A DNA stretch of 51,138 nt from contig CAZCGW010000013.1 of NCBI GenBank assembly GCA_964498255.1, positions 1 to 51,138 of the forward strand, written 5' to 3'. The notes below the pieces were generated by a model that saw only the letters and a program-made list of their open reading frames with translations, was not told the DNA's origin and searched no databases. This DNA is from Fluviibacter sp964498255 (GTDB taxonomy: Bacteria > Pseudomonadota > Gammaproteobacteria > Burkholderiales > Rhodocyclaceae). Positions 1-8,724 of the stretch are shown here, one piece after another. Every line of letters starts with the position of its first letter. Positions within the stretch are counted from its first letter, which is position 1. A program made the position numbers and the translations under genes.

Positions 1-45
1 CTGTTAATCCGTAGGTCCCTGGTTCGAGCCCAGGTCGAGGAGCCA
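1..45 (+). tRNA. tRNA-Asn (GUU), 3' part only
   Basis: The window opens inside a tRNA. The anticodon loop CTGTTAA (anticodon GUU), variable region, T-arm with GTTCGAG, 3' acceptor strand and an encoded CCA at 43-45 are all visible and closely match bacterial tRNA-Asn. The acceptor 5' strand and D-arm lie before position 1. A break inside a tRNA gene is typical of an assembly edge at a repeated sequence. Confidence 0.93.
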
Positions 46-53
46 AAAAATTC

Positions 54-85
54 AAGGGGTTACATTCGCAAGAATGTGACCCCTT
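54..85 (+). terminator. hairpin terminator after tRNA-Asn
   Basis: Two 14-nt arms (54-67 and 72-85) pair with a single G-T wobble around a GCAA tetraloop, 8 nt after the tRNA CCA end. A moderately T-rich stretch follows. The position and stable tetraloop fit an intrinsic terminator for the tRNA transcript. Confidence 0.75.
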
Positions 86-174
86 TCTCATTCGGCAGCG
101 CCGACTTCCTCCCACGGCTCATCACAGCCTTGCTGCCTACAAACTCCAGCAAGAGCTGCACAACGTATTAAGCT

Positions 175-963
175 TTACGCATTGCTATTACCCGGCGCAG
201 TGACGGGTTTCAGACCTTCGTATCGGATATTGGCGCCATAACCCCGGTAAAGCGGCAGAAAATTGCCATTGGTCGCTGCTTGTGGGTCGATAGGGTCATC
301 CATATTGATAAAAGCCACTGAGGCGAAATGTCCCAGGGCGCTCATTTTTGCGCAATGGTCGATGATGTCCACCATGTTATCCGGGAGCGCTGCATCACTC
401 TTGGGATAGCGGACTTCGCGGACCACCACCCACTCCGGTCCCTGCTCTCCTTCGAACCAGACGGATGGATCCACGCTGGGGTTACTCTGCCAAGTGAGTA
501 GCTTTTTACCTTGTTCTTCCAGATTCTGCCTGACGACCTGCACCGCAAAGTCGTGGAGCTCCCAATCCGTCATTTCGATCTTTTCTTCGCTGATCAAGTC
601 CGGTGGGTTAATCATCTGCTGGGTATTCGGGTCTAGCAAACCCCAGCCCGGCAGCAAAGGGTGCCACTCATCATTCTTTTTCTGCATGGGCATGACACAG
701 GCGTTGCCTTTGCATTCTTCGGCGATCATGAATAGCGCTTCGGGGTTGCCCGGCCCAACCAGTGCTTCATCGGCATCTTCGACGCGGACAAAAAAGAGCT
801 GATTACCCAGCCTGAAAGACAGATGCTCCAGAAATGGTGGCTCCAGGTTGGCTTTGATCCAGCTGCTGATGTGGCCACCTGCCTGGTTTTCCAGGTGGAT
901 TCCTGCTGCCTGCCAGCATTTGGAAAATTCCTGGCTGGCTTCATCCATGGTGATTTCTTTCAT
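175..963 (-). CDS. hypothetical protein, 262 aa
   Basis: I do not recognise this protein. It is acidic and soluble-looking, rich in Trp, Pro and Glu, with no signal peptide or membrane segment, and has only three or four cysteines with no metal-binding spacing. The frame is uninterrupted and codon use resembles its neighbours, so it is probably a real gene. It is divergent from the RND efflux operon, and the PmrA/QseB-type box at 1042-1058 lies about 80 nt upstream of its start, so the two transcription units may share a regulator. No function is proposed. Confidence 0.7.
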   Translation of the reverse strand: MKEITMDEASQEFSKCWQAAGIHLENQAGGHISSWIKANLEPPFLEHLSFRLGNQLFFVRVEDADEALVGPGNPEALFMIAEECKGNACVMPMQKKNDEWHPLLPGWGLLDPNTQQMINPPDLISEEKIEMTDWELHDFAVQVVRQNLEEQGKKLLTWQSNPSVDPSVWFEGEQGPEWVVVREVRYPKSDAALPDNMVDIIDHCAKMSALGHFASVAFINMDDPIDPQAATNGNFLPLYRGYGANIRYEGLKPVTAPGNSNA

Positions 964-1041
964 GACGCTGCTTTCTCTTCAAATATTTCCGATGATCATA
1001 CTTCAGAAGCGATTATGCAATTTGGTGCAGCGCGGATAGAT

Positions 1042-1058
1042 CTTAAGAAAACCTTAAG
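1042..1058. promoter_or_regulatory. PmrA/QseB-type response-regulator box
   Basis: CTTAAG occurs twice with a 5-nt spacer (1042-1047 and 1053-1058), so the repeats start 11 bp apart, one helical turn. This matches the known PmrA-box consensus YTTAAK-N5-YTTAAK of OmpR-family regulators. Each hexamer is its own reverse complement, so the site reads the same both ways and cannot be assigned to one direction. It lies between the divergent hypothetical gene and the efflux operon. No two-component system is encoded in the window. Confidence 0.6.
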
Positions 1059-1074
1059 GCATGATGCCTGATTC

Positions 1075-2484
1075 ATGCCTAAAGACTACCGAACCCACAT
1101 TGCCAGCCCCCGCCGGGTAAGCCATCGGCTGCTTATGTGCGCCCTGCTCTTTGGCGTAGTACCGGCACATGCTACGCCTGTTGCACCAGTTGTGGGTATT
1201 GGCTATCTTGAAGCAGAAAACGTGGCGCTCAAACACAACGCCCAGATCCAGAATGCCCGAGCAGCGCTGGATGGCGCCCAAGCAGATCTGATTACGGCGG
1301 GCGCTAGGCCCAACGCTGTCATGTCGGTCAACGCGTCTGGCGTTGATAAGACACAGTATCAATATGGCACACGTTTGAATGCGCTGGATACGATTGTCAG
1401 AATCGACCAACCTTTTGAGCGCGGCAATAAACGGGATTTACGCATTGCCAAAGCAACCGATCTGGGTCAGGCAACCGTCTGGGACATGCATGACACGATT
1501 CGTCAGGAACGCTTTCGTGTTGTATCTGCGTGGCTGGATTTGCGTGTAGCAGAACAGGCCTACCAGATTGCCGAAGTGAATCTGGCGCATGCCAATCAGG
1601 TACAGGACAAAGCCCGCCTCCGATTTAAAACAGGTGATCTTTCCGGGGCTGATCTGGGGCGCATCGAATCCGATCACGGCCGCTTACTGGCTGAGTCGCA
1701 GGCCGCCCAGCGTGATCGGTCACGCGCAGCTGCCAATCTATCAAATCTGCTGGGTTCGGAAATGCAACGTGAACGAATAGGCACCCGGGGTGAATGGCCC
1801 GGTGTAATGAACCATCAGGACGCAGAGAGGCTCATTGGCTCTTTGGCCGATAGACGTCCGGATGTTCAGGCAGCCCGTGCCCGGTTAGCCGCTGCTAAAC
1901 AAAGTGTTGAATTAGCCCGTGCACAACAGACCCGCGATTTTTCAGTCGGTCTGCAATATGAACGTAATAACCCGACCGTTATTAACTCGGTGGGTGCCGG
2001 CATCGCCATACCGCTATTCACCGGCAACAATTTTGAAGGCGACATACGCAAAAGCATGGCGGAGATGACCCAGGCAGAAATTGCCATGCTACAGACCGAA
2101 CGTGCTGCACGTTCCGAATCCCTGCTCTACCTGCATGAACTGGATCAGGCAAATGCACGCTTGAAAAGCCTGCAGGATCAAACCTTGCAATCAGCCCGAC
2201 GCACCGACAAAGCTGCCGATGTTGCCTATACCCGCGGCGCCATGAGCACCTTCGAATACCTCGATGCCAAACGTGCTTTGCGTCAGGCCGAATTTGAGGC
2301 GCTTGTAGCTCGCGCCGAGGCGGCCAAAGCGGCCAGCGCAATTCGTATTCTTGCATCCGTTTCAGAGGCTGCCGTGGCCAACAAACCAGCTCACTATGAT
2401 TCCCCTGTCCAGTCTATGGCCCCAGCTAATCTGCCAGACAAAGATCTGCAATTGCCGGACTTACCCGGAGCACGCCAACAATGA
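1075..2484 (+). CDS. outer-membrane efflux protein, TolC/CzcC-like
   Basis: This is the outer-membrane channel of a tripartite RND pump. The N-terminus has a basic stretch, a hydrophobic core and an AHA signal-peptidase site near residue 33. The rest is rich in Ala, Gln, Arg and Leu, as in the long periplasmic helices of the OEP family, and 469 aa is a normal length. ATG 1075 lies only 17 nt after the response-regulator box and lacks a clear ribosome-binding site. An in-frame ATG at 1135, at the start of the signal-peptide core, is a possible alternative. The stop overlaps the adaptor start by 4 nt, indicating translational coupling. Nothing in the protein itself identifies the metal. Confidence 0.85.
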   Translation: MPKDYRTHIASPRRVSHRLLMCALLFGVVPAHATPVAPVVGIGYLEAENVALKHNAQIQNARAALDGAQADLITAGARPNAVMSVNASGVDKTQYQYGTRLNALDTIVRIDQPFERGNKRDLRIAKATDLGQATVWDMHDTIRQERFRVVSAWLDLRVAEQAYQIAEVNLAHANQVQDKARLRFKTGDLSGADLGRIESDHGRLLAESQAAQRDRSRAAANLSNLLGSEMQRERIGTRGEWPGVMNHQDAERLIGSLADRRPDVQAARARLAAAKQSVELARAQQTRDFSVGLQYERNNPTVINSVGAGIAIPLFTGNNFEGDIRKSMAEMTQAEIAMLQTERAARSESLLYLHELDQANARLKSLQDQTLQSARRTDKAADVAYTRGAMSTFEYLDAKRALRQAEFEALVARAEAAKAASAIRILASVSEAAVANKPAHYDSPVQSMAPANLPDKDLQLPDLPGARQQ

Positions 2485-3827
2485 CGCAGTCCCGCAATAA
2501 ACTACAACGCGCCTGGCATTTATTGCTATCAGGCACGCTCGACTGGTTAAATTCAGATGCAATTCGCGGTCGTCTTGAACGCGGCCTGACGCGCGTAAAA
2601 AATGATCCGGCTATTACCCGCACAAAGGCTTTCCTGGAAAACAACTTCCCACTGTGGGTAAAGAAATACCAGGAATCACGCCAGTTCAAGGATCAGGTCT
2701 GGTACACGGGAGGCTTTGCCATATTCATGGTGATTGTGCTGTGGCTATCTTTTGGCAGCGCCCCTGAAGTGCCTAATTTTCGTATTAACCAGAACGAGAT
2801 CAGCTTCAAAAAAGGATCACCTCAGCTTTCATTTATCCGCTCCGAACCGCTGGTCCTGTCTCCCCTGCCTACCGGCGCCCCTGTTCCTGCACGCGTTGCG
2901 GTCGATGACACCCGTACTGCACCGATCAGCGCCTCACTCAATGGCCGCATTATTAAACAGCATGCGCAACTGGGTGATCAGGTTGAAGCGGGTGATGCGC
3001 TAGTGACTATCGATTCGCCTGATTACGGTACAGCGCTCACGGATTGGCAAAAGGCCGAGGCAGATGCCAAGCGCAAGAAAGCCGCCTTTAGTCGTTCGAA
3101 GGAGCTGCTGGCTGGCGAAGCGATTGCCAAGCGTGATTACGAGGTCGCTGAAAGTGATTCCCGTATTGCTGATGCAGAGGCACGTCGTGCCTATTTGCGC
3201 ATTGCTAACCTGGTGCCCTTTGGTAAACCCGATCCGGAAAGTGAGCGGCTAACATTACGCGCACCAATCCCCGGCGTGGTTGCATCGGCCAACATCAATC
3301 CCGGCCGTGAAATCCGTTCGGATCAAAGTGATCCGCTATTCGTTATTACCGACCTGGGGCACTTGTGGGTTATCGTCGATGCGCCTGAACAATCTGCCAG
3401 CAGCGTCCACATTGGAGACGTGTTGCTAGTGGCTTTTGATAGCTTGCCAGGGCAGGTTTTTAAAGCCAACGTGACACGTATATCGCCAGTTCTTGATTCC
3501 CAGATGCGTCGTGTCCAGATTCGTGCCGAACTGGACAATTCAGATTTAAAGCTACGGCCCGAGATGTATGGCCGCGCGCAACTGGCTGACCCTAATGCGA
3601 CGATGGCACTGCGCGTACCGCTGTCTGCATTGAGCACAGACGGCATCTACACCACGGTGTTCATCGAGGCGGAACCCGGCCTTTTCCGTCGTCAACGAGT
3701 GATGGTGGCATTCCAGGATGGCCAATGGGCCTGGATACAGCCGGACGACGGCATCAAGGTAGATGACAAAGTGGTCACTACGGGTGCACTACTACTTGCC
3801 TCCGAATTTACACAGAGCGCCCGGTAA
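2481..3827 (+). CDS. RND efflux periplasmic adaptor, CzcB/HlyD-like
   Basis: This is the membrane-fusion subunit linking the inner-membrane pump to the outer-membrane channel. It has about 70 N-terminal cytoplasmic residues, one membrane segment at roughly residues 74-92, then lipoyl-like half motifs (GDQVEAGDALVTIDSPDYG), an alpha-helical hairpin rich in Lys, Ala and Arg, and beta-barrel and membrane-proximal domains. The long cytoplasmic N-terminus is longer than in many adaptors, which begin with a signal or lipoprotein peptide. No His-rich or Met-rich metal-binding extension is seen. It overlaps the genes on both sides (ATGA, then TAATG), so the three subunits are co-translated. Confidence 0.88.
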   Translation: MTQSRNKLQRAWHLLLSGTLDWLNSDAIRGRLERGLTRVKNDPAITRTKAFLENNFPLWVKKYQESRQFKDQVWYTGGFAIFMVIVLWLSFGSAPEVPNFRINQNEISFKKGSPQLSFIRSEPLVLSPLPTGAPVPARVAVDDTRTAPISASLNGRIIKQHAQLGDQVEAGDALVTIDSPDYGTALTDWQKAEADAKRKKAAFSRSKELLAGEAIAKRDYEVAESDSRIADAEARRAYLRIANLVPFGKPDPESERLTLRAPIPGVVASANINPGREIRSDQSDPLFVITDLGHLWVIVDAPEQSASSVHIGDVLLVAFDSLPGQVFKANVTRISPVLDSQMRRVQIRAELDNSDLKLRPEMYGRAQLADPNATMALRVPLSALSTDGIYTTVFIEAEPGLFRRQRVMVAFQDGQWAWIQPDDGIKVDDKVVTTGALLLASEFTQSAR

Positions 3828-6800
3828 TGTTGCGACAGCTTGTTAACTTTGCGGTCAGCCAGCGGGCATTCATCCTGCTGGCCTTTGCCATTATGGCGGT
3901 CGTTGGTTTACGTGCGTTGAAAGACCTACCAATTGAAGCATTTCCTGATGTCCAGGATGTCCAGGTTCAAGTCATCACACAGGTGCCAGGCAAAGCCCCG
4001 GAAGAAGTGGAACGCAGTGTAACGCTACCGATCGAACGGGAAATGAGTGGCGTTCCCCGTGTTACGCAACAACGTTCTGTATCCATTACCGGCCTCTCGG
4101 TTGTAACCCTGATTTTTAGTGACGGGACCCAGGATCGATTCGCCCGTAGTCAGGTGTTAGAGAAACTTCAGGGTGTCACCCTCCCGCCTGGCGTCACACC
4201 AACGCTTGCGCCTTTAACAACGGCGGTTGGTGAGATATTCCGTTACGTCATTGAAGCACCTGCCAATACCCCGCTTAACGAGATCCGTGCCATTCAGGAT
4301 TGGGTGGTCAGGCCAGCATTGCGCCGCGTGCCCGGTGTTGCTGATGTCACCAGCTTTGGCGGCACCGTCAAAGAAATCCAGGTCAATGCCAATCCGATAC
4401 TCTTGCGCCGCTATGGCGTGACCCTGAACCAGCTGTCCGATGCCTTAAGCGCTAATAATGAGAGCACGGGCGGTGGCATTTTACGTCGAGGTAACGAGGG
4501 CCTGGTGTTACGAAGCACTGGCCTGTACCGGAATATTGAAGATATCCAGAGCACAGTCATTCGCTCTCAAAATGGCCGCGCCATCCTGGTTGGCGATGTT
4601 GCAGAAGTTGGCATCGGGAATCATCCGCCATCCGGCAGCGTCTCGGTCGCGCTACGGAGCAAAGACGGTGACGTTGTACATAAGGAAGGCGTGGTCGAAG
4701 GCATCGTCATGATGACCAAGGCAGAAAATCCTGCCATTGTTATCGAAGATCTACGTGAAAAGATTGATTGGCTTAATAGTCAGGAGCACCTGCCACCGGG
4801 GGTGATGCTCAAGCCACTTTATGATCGCACCGAACTCATCAATCACACGGTAAACACCGTCACGCACAATCTTATTATTGGTGCGCTCTTGGTCATCGGC
4901 GTTCTGATCGTTTTTCTACGCAACTGGAAAGTCTCTCTCATCGTTGCCAGCCTGATCCCGCTGACCCTGCTCTTCGTGTTTATCATGATGGATCTGTTCA
5001 AAGTATCAGCCAACCTGATTTCCCTGGGTGCCGTTGACTTTGGCATCATCATTGATAGCGCGGTCGTTGTCGTTGAAGCGCTGATGGTCAAGATGACTTT
5101 GCAGACGGGACCTGAATACGAACATCTGGGTCACAACCGACCGGTATGGCGTTTGAATGCACTAAAGAATACCGTCTCAACGTTGGCTTCGCCTATTCTG
5201 TACTCCAAGGCGATCATTATTCTGGCCTTTATTCCGATCTTTACCTTTCAGCGTGTTGAAGGAAAAATCTTCTCGCCGGTCGCCTTAACCCTATCGTGTG
5301 CACTGCTGGGCGCCATTCTTCTCACGCTGACCTATGTCCCGACCCTGCTCGCCTATATGGCAGATAAGGGCCCATTACTTGAGCCGCATCTGGAATGGAT
5401 GGTACGCATGCAGCATCGCTACCGGGAAAAACTGGAAGCAATGCTCGCCACACCACGTAAGGTATACGTTCGCACGGGGGGTGCCATTCTGGCATCACTC
5501 TGCCTGATACCTGTAGTGGGTACGGAATTTCTACCCAAGCTCGATGAAGGAAACATCTGGCTCACGATCATGATGCCTCCTTCTACGCACCTGGAGCAGA
5601 CACGTGAGATTGAGCGCTCCGTACGTGAGTACATGATCAGTTATCCGGAAACCCGGAAAGTTATCACTCACGTAGGTCGTCCAGACGAAGGTACCGACCC
5701 TAAAGGCCCCAACAACATTGAGGTGCTTGTCGATCTAGCCCCTAAAGATGATTGGCGCTTTTCAACAAAAGAAGAACTGGTACGCAATATGAGTGCCGGT
5801 CTTAATTCAATGCCTGGTGTCCCGACAAACTTCTCCCAGGTAATCCAGGACAACGTTGAAGAATCACTCTCGGGTGTTAAGGGCGAGATTGCTGTGAAGA
5901 TTTTCGGGCCTGATCTGAATATTCTTCAGGAAAAGGCCAACCATGTGGCGGGCATTCTAGCCGGCATCAATGGTGCGATAGAAGTCGCGGCCATTCAGGT
6001 TGGCGGCCAGACCGAAGTCACCGTTATTCCAGACCGTCAGCGCATGGCGCGACTAGGCATTTCAATCGCTGACGTTAACCGCACCTTTGAAACTTCCATG
6101 GGTGGTTTCGAAACAACCGGTTTTTTTGAAGGTGATCGCCGTTACGATGTTACGTTGCGCATGGGGGCAGACTATCGGGGATCTATTAACGACATTGCGA
6201 ATCTGGCTATCCAGATACCCGGTGTTGAAAACGGTTTCATACCCCTGGGAGAAATTGCCACGATTGAATTGAAACAGGGGGCATCACGAATCGCTCGCGA
6301 GGCGGGTATGCGTGCGGTATCGATTAAAGCAAACCTCACGGGTCGTGACCAGGGTGGTTTCGTCAAGGAAGCACAGCGCAAAGTAAAACGTGATGTCGCG
6401 TTGCCTCCGGGCTACACCATGACCTGGGGTGGACAGTTTGAAAACCAGCAACGCGCCATGGCACGGCTCAAGATTGTAGTGCCTGCCAGCCTGTTGGCTA
6501 TTTTTGGACTCCTGTTCTGGATGTTCCGCTCTTATAAAATTGCTGCGGTGATTCTTGCAATTGCCCCTACCACCCTGATCGGCGGCTTAATCGGCCTAGC
6601 GCTGAGTGGTATGCATCTCTCGATTTCCGCAGCCGTTGGCTTTATTGCTGTATCGGGCATCGCCATTCAGAATGGCGTAATCATGGTTGAAGAAATTGTG
6701 GAAATGCTACGTAACGGCAAACCCTTTCAGCAAGCCATTCGTGATGGCGCCGTGTTGCGTATGCGCCCGATTATCATGACGGCACTCATGGCAGGTTTAG

Positions 6801-6961
6801 GGTTGTTACCGGCGGCGCTTTCACATGGCATCGGATCAGAAACACAACGTCCATTTGCCGTAGTGATTGTGGGCGGCATTATTTCCGCCACAATCTGTAC
6901 CCTCTTCCTATTGCCTGTGCTCTTTTCAAGGCTGATCAAGCAGGATAAACCCGCTAACTGA
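3827..6961 (+). CDS. heavy-metal RND transporter, CzcA-type inner-membrane pump
   Basis: This proton-driven RND antiporter of 1044 aa has the family topology: a membrane segment near residue 12, a large periplasmic loop, a membrane cluster at about 340-550, a second loop and a C-terminal cluster. The TM4 motif DFGIIIDSAVVVVE puts Asp404, Asp410 and Glu417 where CzcA has its proton-relay residues D402, D408 and E415. This is the HME (divalent-cation) signature, unlike the single-Asp pattern of CusA. The usual Gly after the second Asp is Ser here. Zn, Co, Cd or Ni are the likely substrates by family, but the exact ion cannot be read from the sequence. Confidence 0.9.
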   Translation: MLRQLVNFAVSQRAFILLAFAIMAVVGLRALKDLPIEAFPDVQDVQVQVITQVPGKAPEEVERSVTLPIEREMSGVPRVTQQRSVSITGLSVVTLIFSDGTQDRFARSQVLEKLQGVTLPPGVTPTLAPLTTAVGEIFRYVIEAPANTPLNEIRAIQDWVVRPALRRVPGVADVTSFGGTVKEIQVNANPILLRRYGVTLNQLSDALSANNESTGGGILRRGNEGLVLRSTGLYRNIEDIQSTVIRSQNGRAILVGDVAEVGIGNHPPSGSVSVALRSKDGDVVHKEGVVEGIVMMTKAENPAIVIEDLREKIDWLNSQEHLPPGVMLKPLYDRTELINHTVNTVTHNLIIGALLVIGVLIVFLRNWKVSLIVASLIPLTLLFVFIMMDLFKVSANLISLGAVDFGIIIDSAVVVVEALMVKMTLQTGPEYEHLGHNRPVWRLNALKNTVSTLASPILYSKAIIILAFIPIFTFQRVEGKIFSPVALTLSCALLGAILLTLTYVPTLLAYMADKGPLLEPHLEWMVRMQHRYREKLEAMLATPRKVYVRTGGAILASLCLIPVVGTEFLPKLDEGNIWLTIMMPPSTHLEQTREIERSVREYMISYPETRKVITHVGRPDEGTDPKGPNNIEVLVDLAPKDDWRFSTKEELVRNMSAGLNSMPGVPTNFSQVIQDNVEESLSGVKGEIAVKIFGPDLNILQEKANHVAGILAGINGAIEVAAIQVGGQTEVTVIPDRQRMARLGISIADVNRTFETSMGGFETTGFFEGDRRYDVTLRMGADYRGSINDIANLAIQIPGVENGFIPLGEIATIELKQGASRIAREAGMRAVSIKANLTGRDQGGFVKEAQRKVKRDVALPPGYTMTWGGQFENQQRAMARLKIVVPASLLAIFGLLFWMFRSYKIAAVILAIAPTTLIGGLIGLALSGMHLSISAAVGFIAVSGIAIQNGVIMVEEIVEMLRNGKPFQQAIRDGAVLRMRPIIMTALMAGLGLLPAALSHGIGSETQRPFAVVIVGGIISATICTLFLLPVLFSRLIKQDKPAN

Positions 6962-6970
6962 TCACATCAA

Positions 6971-7426
6971 TCAGGCCAACGTGCTGCGGGATTTGATGAG
7001 CAGATTCAGATAGAAAGACGCGACTTCTTCCTTACGCTGATTGATCGACTTGAATTTCAGTTTAGCAACACCGCGGTCAGGCTTTGAGCGCGAAGGCGTG
7101 ACGGATTCAACGATCACTTCGGTGTGCAGCGTGTCTCCCGGACGCACAGGCATCGTCCAGCGAACTTCATCAATACCGGGCGAACCCATGCTTGATGTCT
7201 GGAAAATACCCAGCTGCATAAACAACCTGAAGCTCAGCGCAATCACATGAAACCCACTGGCAATTAAACCGCCATAAATGGAATCAGAAGCTGCCAGCGT
7301 ATTCACATGAAATGGCTGCGGGTCATAAGTCAGTGCAAAACCGATAATTTCACTTTCGGTGATCGTCACGCCCGGGCATATAAACACATCGCCCATTTTC
7401 AGGTCTTCGAGGTAGCGGGAATTCAT
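6971..7426 (-). CDS. MaoC-like (R)-specific enoyl-CoA hydratase family protein
   Basis: This is a 151-aa single hot-dog-fold protein of the MaoC dehydratase family, which hydrates trans-2-enoyl-CoA or a related thioester in the cytoplasm. The hydratase motif YDPQPFH gives Asp35 and His40, the expected catalytic pair, followed by the glycine-rich segment and the PVRPGDTL segment typical of the family. It ends 9 nt from the convergent stop of the RND pump gene and appears monocistronic. The physiological acyl substrate cannot be inferred. The second hot-dog domain found in larger MaoC enzymes is absent. Confidence 0.85.
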   Translation of the reverse strand: MNSRYLEDLKMGDVFICPGVTITESEIIGFALTYDPQPFHVNTLAASDSIYGGLIASGFHVIALSFRLFMQLGIFQTSSMGSPGIDEVRWTMPVRPGDTLHTEVIVESVTPSRSKPDRGVAKLKFKSINQRKEEVASFYLNLLIKSRSTLA

Positions 7427-7517
7427 AGTGTCTCCATTTTTTTAGAGACTAACGAAACTCCGGACAAAGCACAACCACGTATAAAATAACGTCTCTCAAC
7501 AAAACTGTGACAGAACC

Positions 7518-7700
7518 ATGGCCTGCCGAATCCGTCCCGAACCAGAATCACCTTGCGTCAACATCTGCCGAATGGATACAAACAATCATTATTGCGTTGG
7601 TTGCTGGCGTACTCTGGAAGAAATCCGTCTCTGGTCTACGATGACCGCGGAAGATCGCCATCGCGTACTCGATGAACTTGCTGACCGAGTACCCGTTTAA
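7518..7700 (+). CDS. DUF1289 family small Cys-rich protein
   Basis: This 60-aa protein has the DUF1289 pattern SPCVNIC followed by YCVGCWRTLEEI. Cys13, Cys17, Cys26 and Cys29 form two short pairs that could bind a metal or an Fe-S cluster. The function of the family is not established. The gene lies between the MaoC-like gene and the B12-binding MerR regulator, convergent with the latter. The conserved tail WSTMTAEDRHRVLDEL supports a complete protein. Confidence 0.88.
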   Translation: MACRIRPEPESPCVNICRMDTNNHYCVGCWRTLEEIRLWSTMTAEDRHRVLDELADRVPV

Positions 7701-7711
7701 GCGAGACCCGG

Positions 7712-8656
7712 TTAGGCTACAGAGCGCGAACTGTCCACCTGACGTATATCCCGCCAGCTCTTGATCAGGCTATGAATATGTTCAAGATCGGAAACAATCC
7801 GAATGCCTGGCAATCGTTTGTCTTTACGATGTAATGCCTGACCACCGGCCCAGAGTTCTATCTTGGGGTCCAGGCGATCTCTAAACTGCTTAAGGTCACG
7901 CACAGCGTTCTGAGATGGGTAGGCCGCGCTAAACGAGAGCGCCACGACATCAAAATTGCCTTCCTGTGAATACTTGGCGATATCCGCAATTGGCAACCGG
8001 GTGCCAAGAGATAGGGAATTAGCCCCTTCTGCCAGACAGAGCGCTTCCACCATTAGTATGCCTAGCTGATGCGATTCATCCGGGAAGGTGGTCAGAAGAA
8101 TATTCGGTCGGCCATCTACACCTTGCTGGCTTTGAATCGCGTGACGCAGGACGTTCTGAACCTGTTCGGTGTAGAGGTGCTCTTCAGGCACGCTGATTTC
8201 TCCACGCACCCAGGCATCACCTACTGCCGTATTCAAAGGAGCTACCGTCTCAATAATGAAACGCTTGAGGCCTTCGCGCGCCAGAATGTTGTTCAGTGTC
8301 TGTCTTAGCTCTGCGCTGCGATGCAACCTCAGTAGCTTAAGTAACGAAGCACAACGTAGCGTCTGATCCTGACTCGGGTTCGTTTGGCTAATAGAATCCA
8401 GCATCTCGTGCAGCTGCCCGAGATTTTTTCCCAGCACTTTGCTCGGACGGAACCCGTGACCAATCAGACGACGGATCACCCTGAGCTGTTCTACCTGGGT
8501 AAACGGATACAGGCGTTCACCAAGTTCATCACGTTCTGGTTTGGGGAATTGATATCGGCGTTCCCAAACGCGCAAAGTTTCCTTCGCCAGCCCGGTATCT
8601 CTTTCAACCTCGGCAATGCGCATCGGCAACCGAGAGTCTTCAAAATCGAGCATCAT
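7712..8656 (-). CDS. B12-binding MerR-family regulator, CarH/LitR-like
   Basis: This is a 314-aa predicted transcription regulator with an N-terminal MerR winged-helix domain (RIAEVERDTGLAKETLRVWERR) and a C-terminal cobalamin-binding domain. Counting from ATG 8656, Trp149, Glu159 and His160 form the W-x9-EH motif of CarH photoreceptors, and ESHQLG (Glu194, His196, Gly199) is the ExHxxG lower-ligand motif. Known CarH/LitR proteins bind adenosylcobalamin, form DNA-binding tetramers in the dark and release DNA in light. The frame runs further upstream to a TTG at 8752, but the extended -10 at 8699-8707 and the box at 8659-8669 favour ATG 8656 or 8653. Neither start has a strong ribosome-binding site. 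The regulated genes are not known. Confidence 0.85.
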   Translation of the reverse strand: MMLDFEDSRLPMRIAEVERDTGLAKETLRVWERRYQFPKPERDELGERLYPFTQVEQLRVIRRLIGHGFRPSKVLGKNLGQLHEMLDSISQTNPSQDQTLRCASLLKLLRLHRSAELRQTLNNILAREGLKRFIIETVAPLNTAVGDAWVRGEISVPEEHLYTEQVQNVLRHAIQSQQGVDGRPNILLTTFPDESHQLGILMVEALCLAEGANSLSLGTRLPIADIAKYSQEGNFDVVALSFSAAYPSQNAVRDLKQFRDRLDPKIELWAGGQALHRKDKRLPGIRIVSDLEHIHSLIKSWRDIRQVDSSRSVA

Positions 8657-8658
8657 TT

Positions 8659-8669
8659 TGTTTAGGACA
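8659..8669. promoter_or_regulatory. candidate regulator box, copy 1
   Basis: The plus-strand sequence TGTTTAGGACA lies 2 nt upstream of the proposed start of the MerR-like regulator. It differs at one position from the copy at 8725-8735. The two centres are 66 bp apart and flank the regulator's likely -10. Autoregulation by the adjacent protein is an inference. Confidence 0.4.
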
Positions 8670-8698
8670 ATTTTTTTTGTGTAAAATGTTGATGTCAT

Positions 8699-8707
8699 AT
8701 TATCACA
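8699..8707 (-). promoter_or_regulatory. extended -10 of the MerR-like regulator
   Basis: Read leftward, the sequence is TGTGATAAT, an extended -10 (TGn plus a hexamer matching TATAAT at five of six positions) in an A/T-rich stretch. It would start transcription about 35 nt upstream of ATG 8656. No good -35 is seen, which suits an extended -10 promoter. Confidence 0.4.
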
Positions 8708-8724
8708 ACATATTAAAAAACGTG

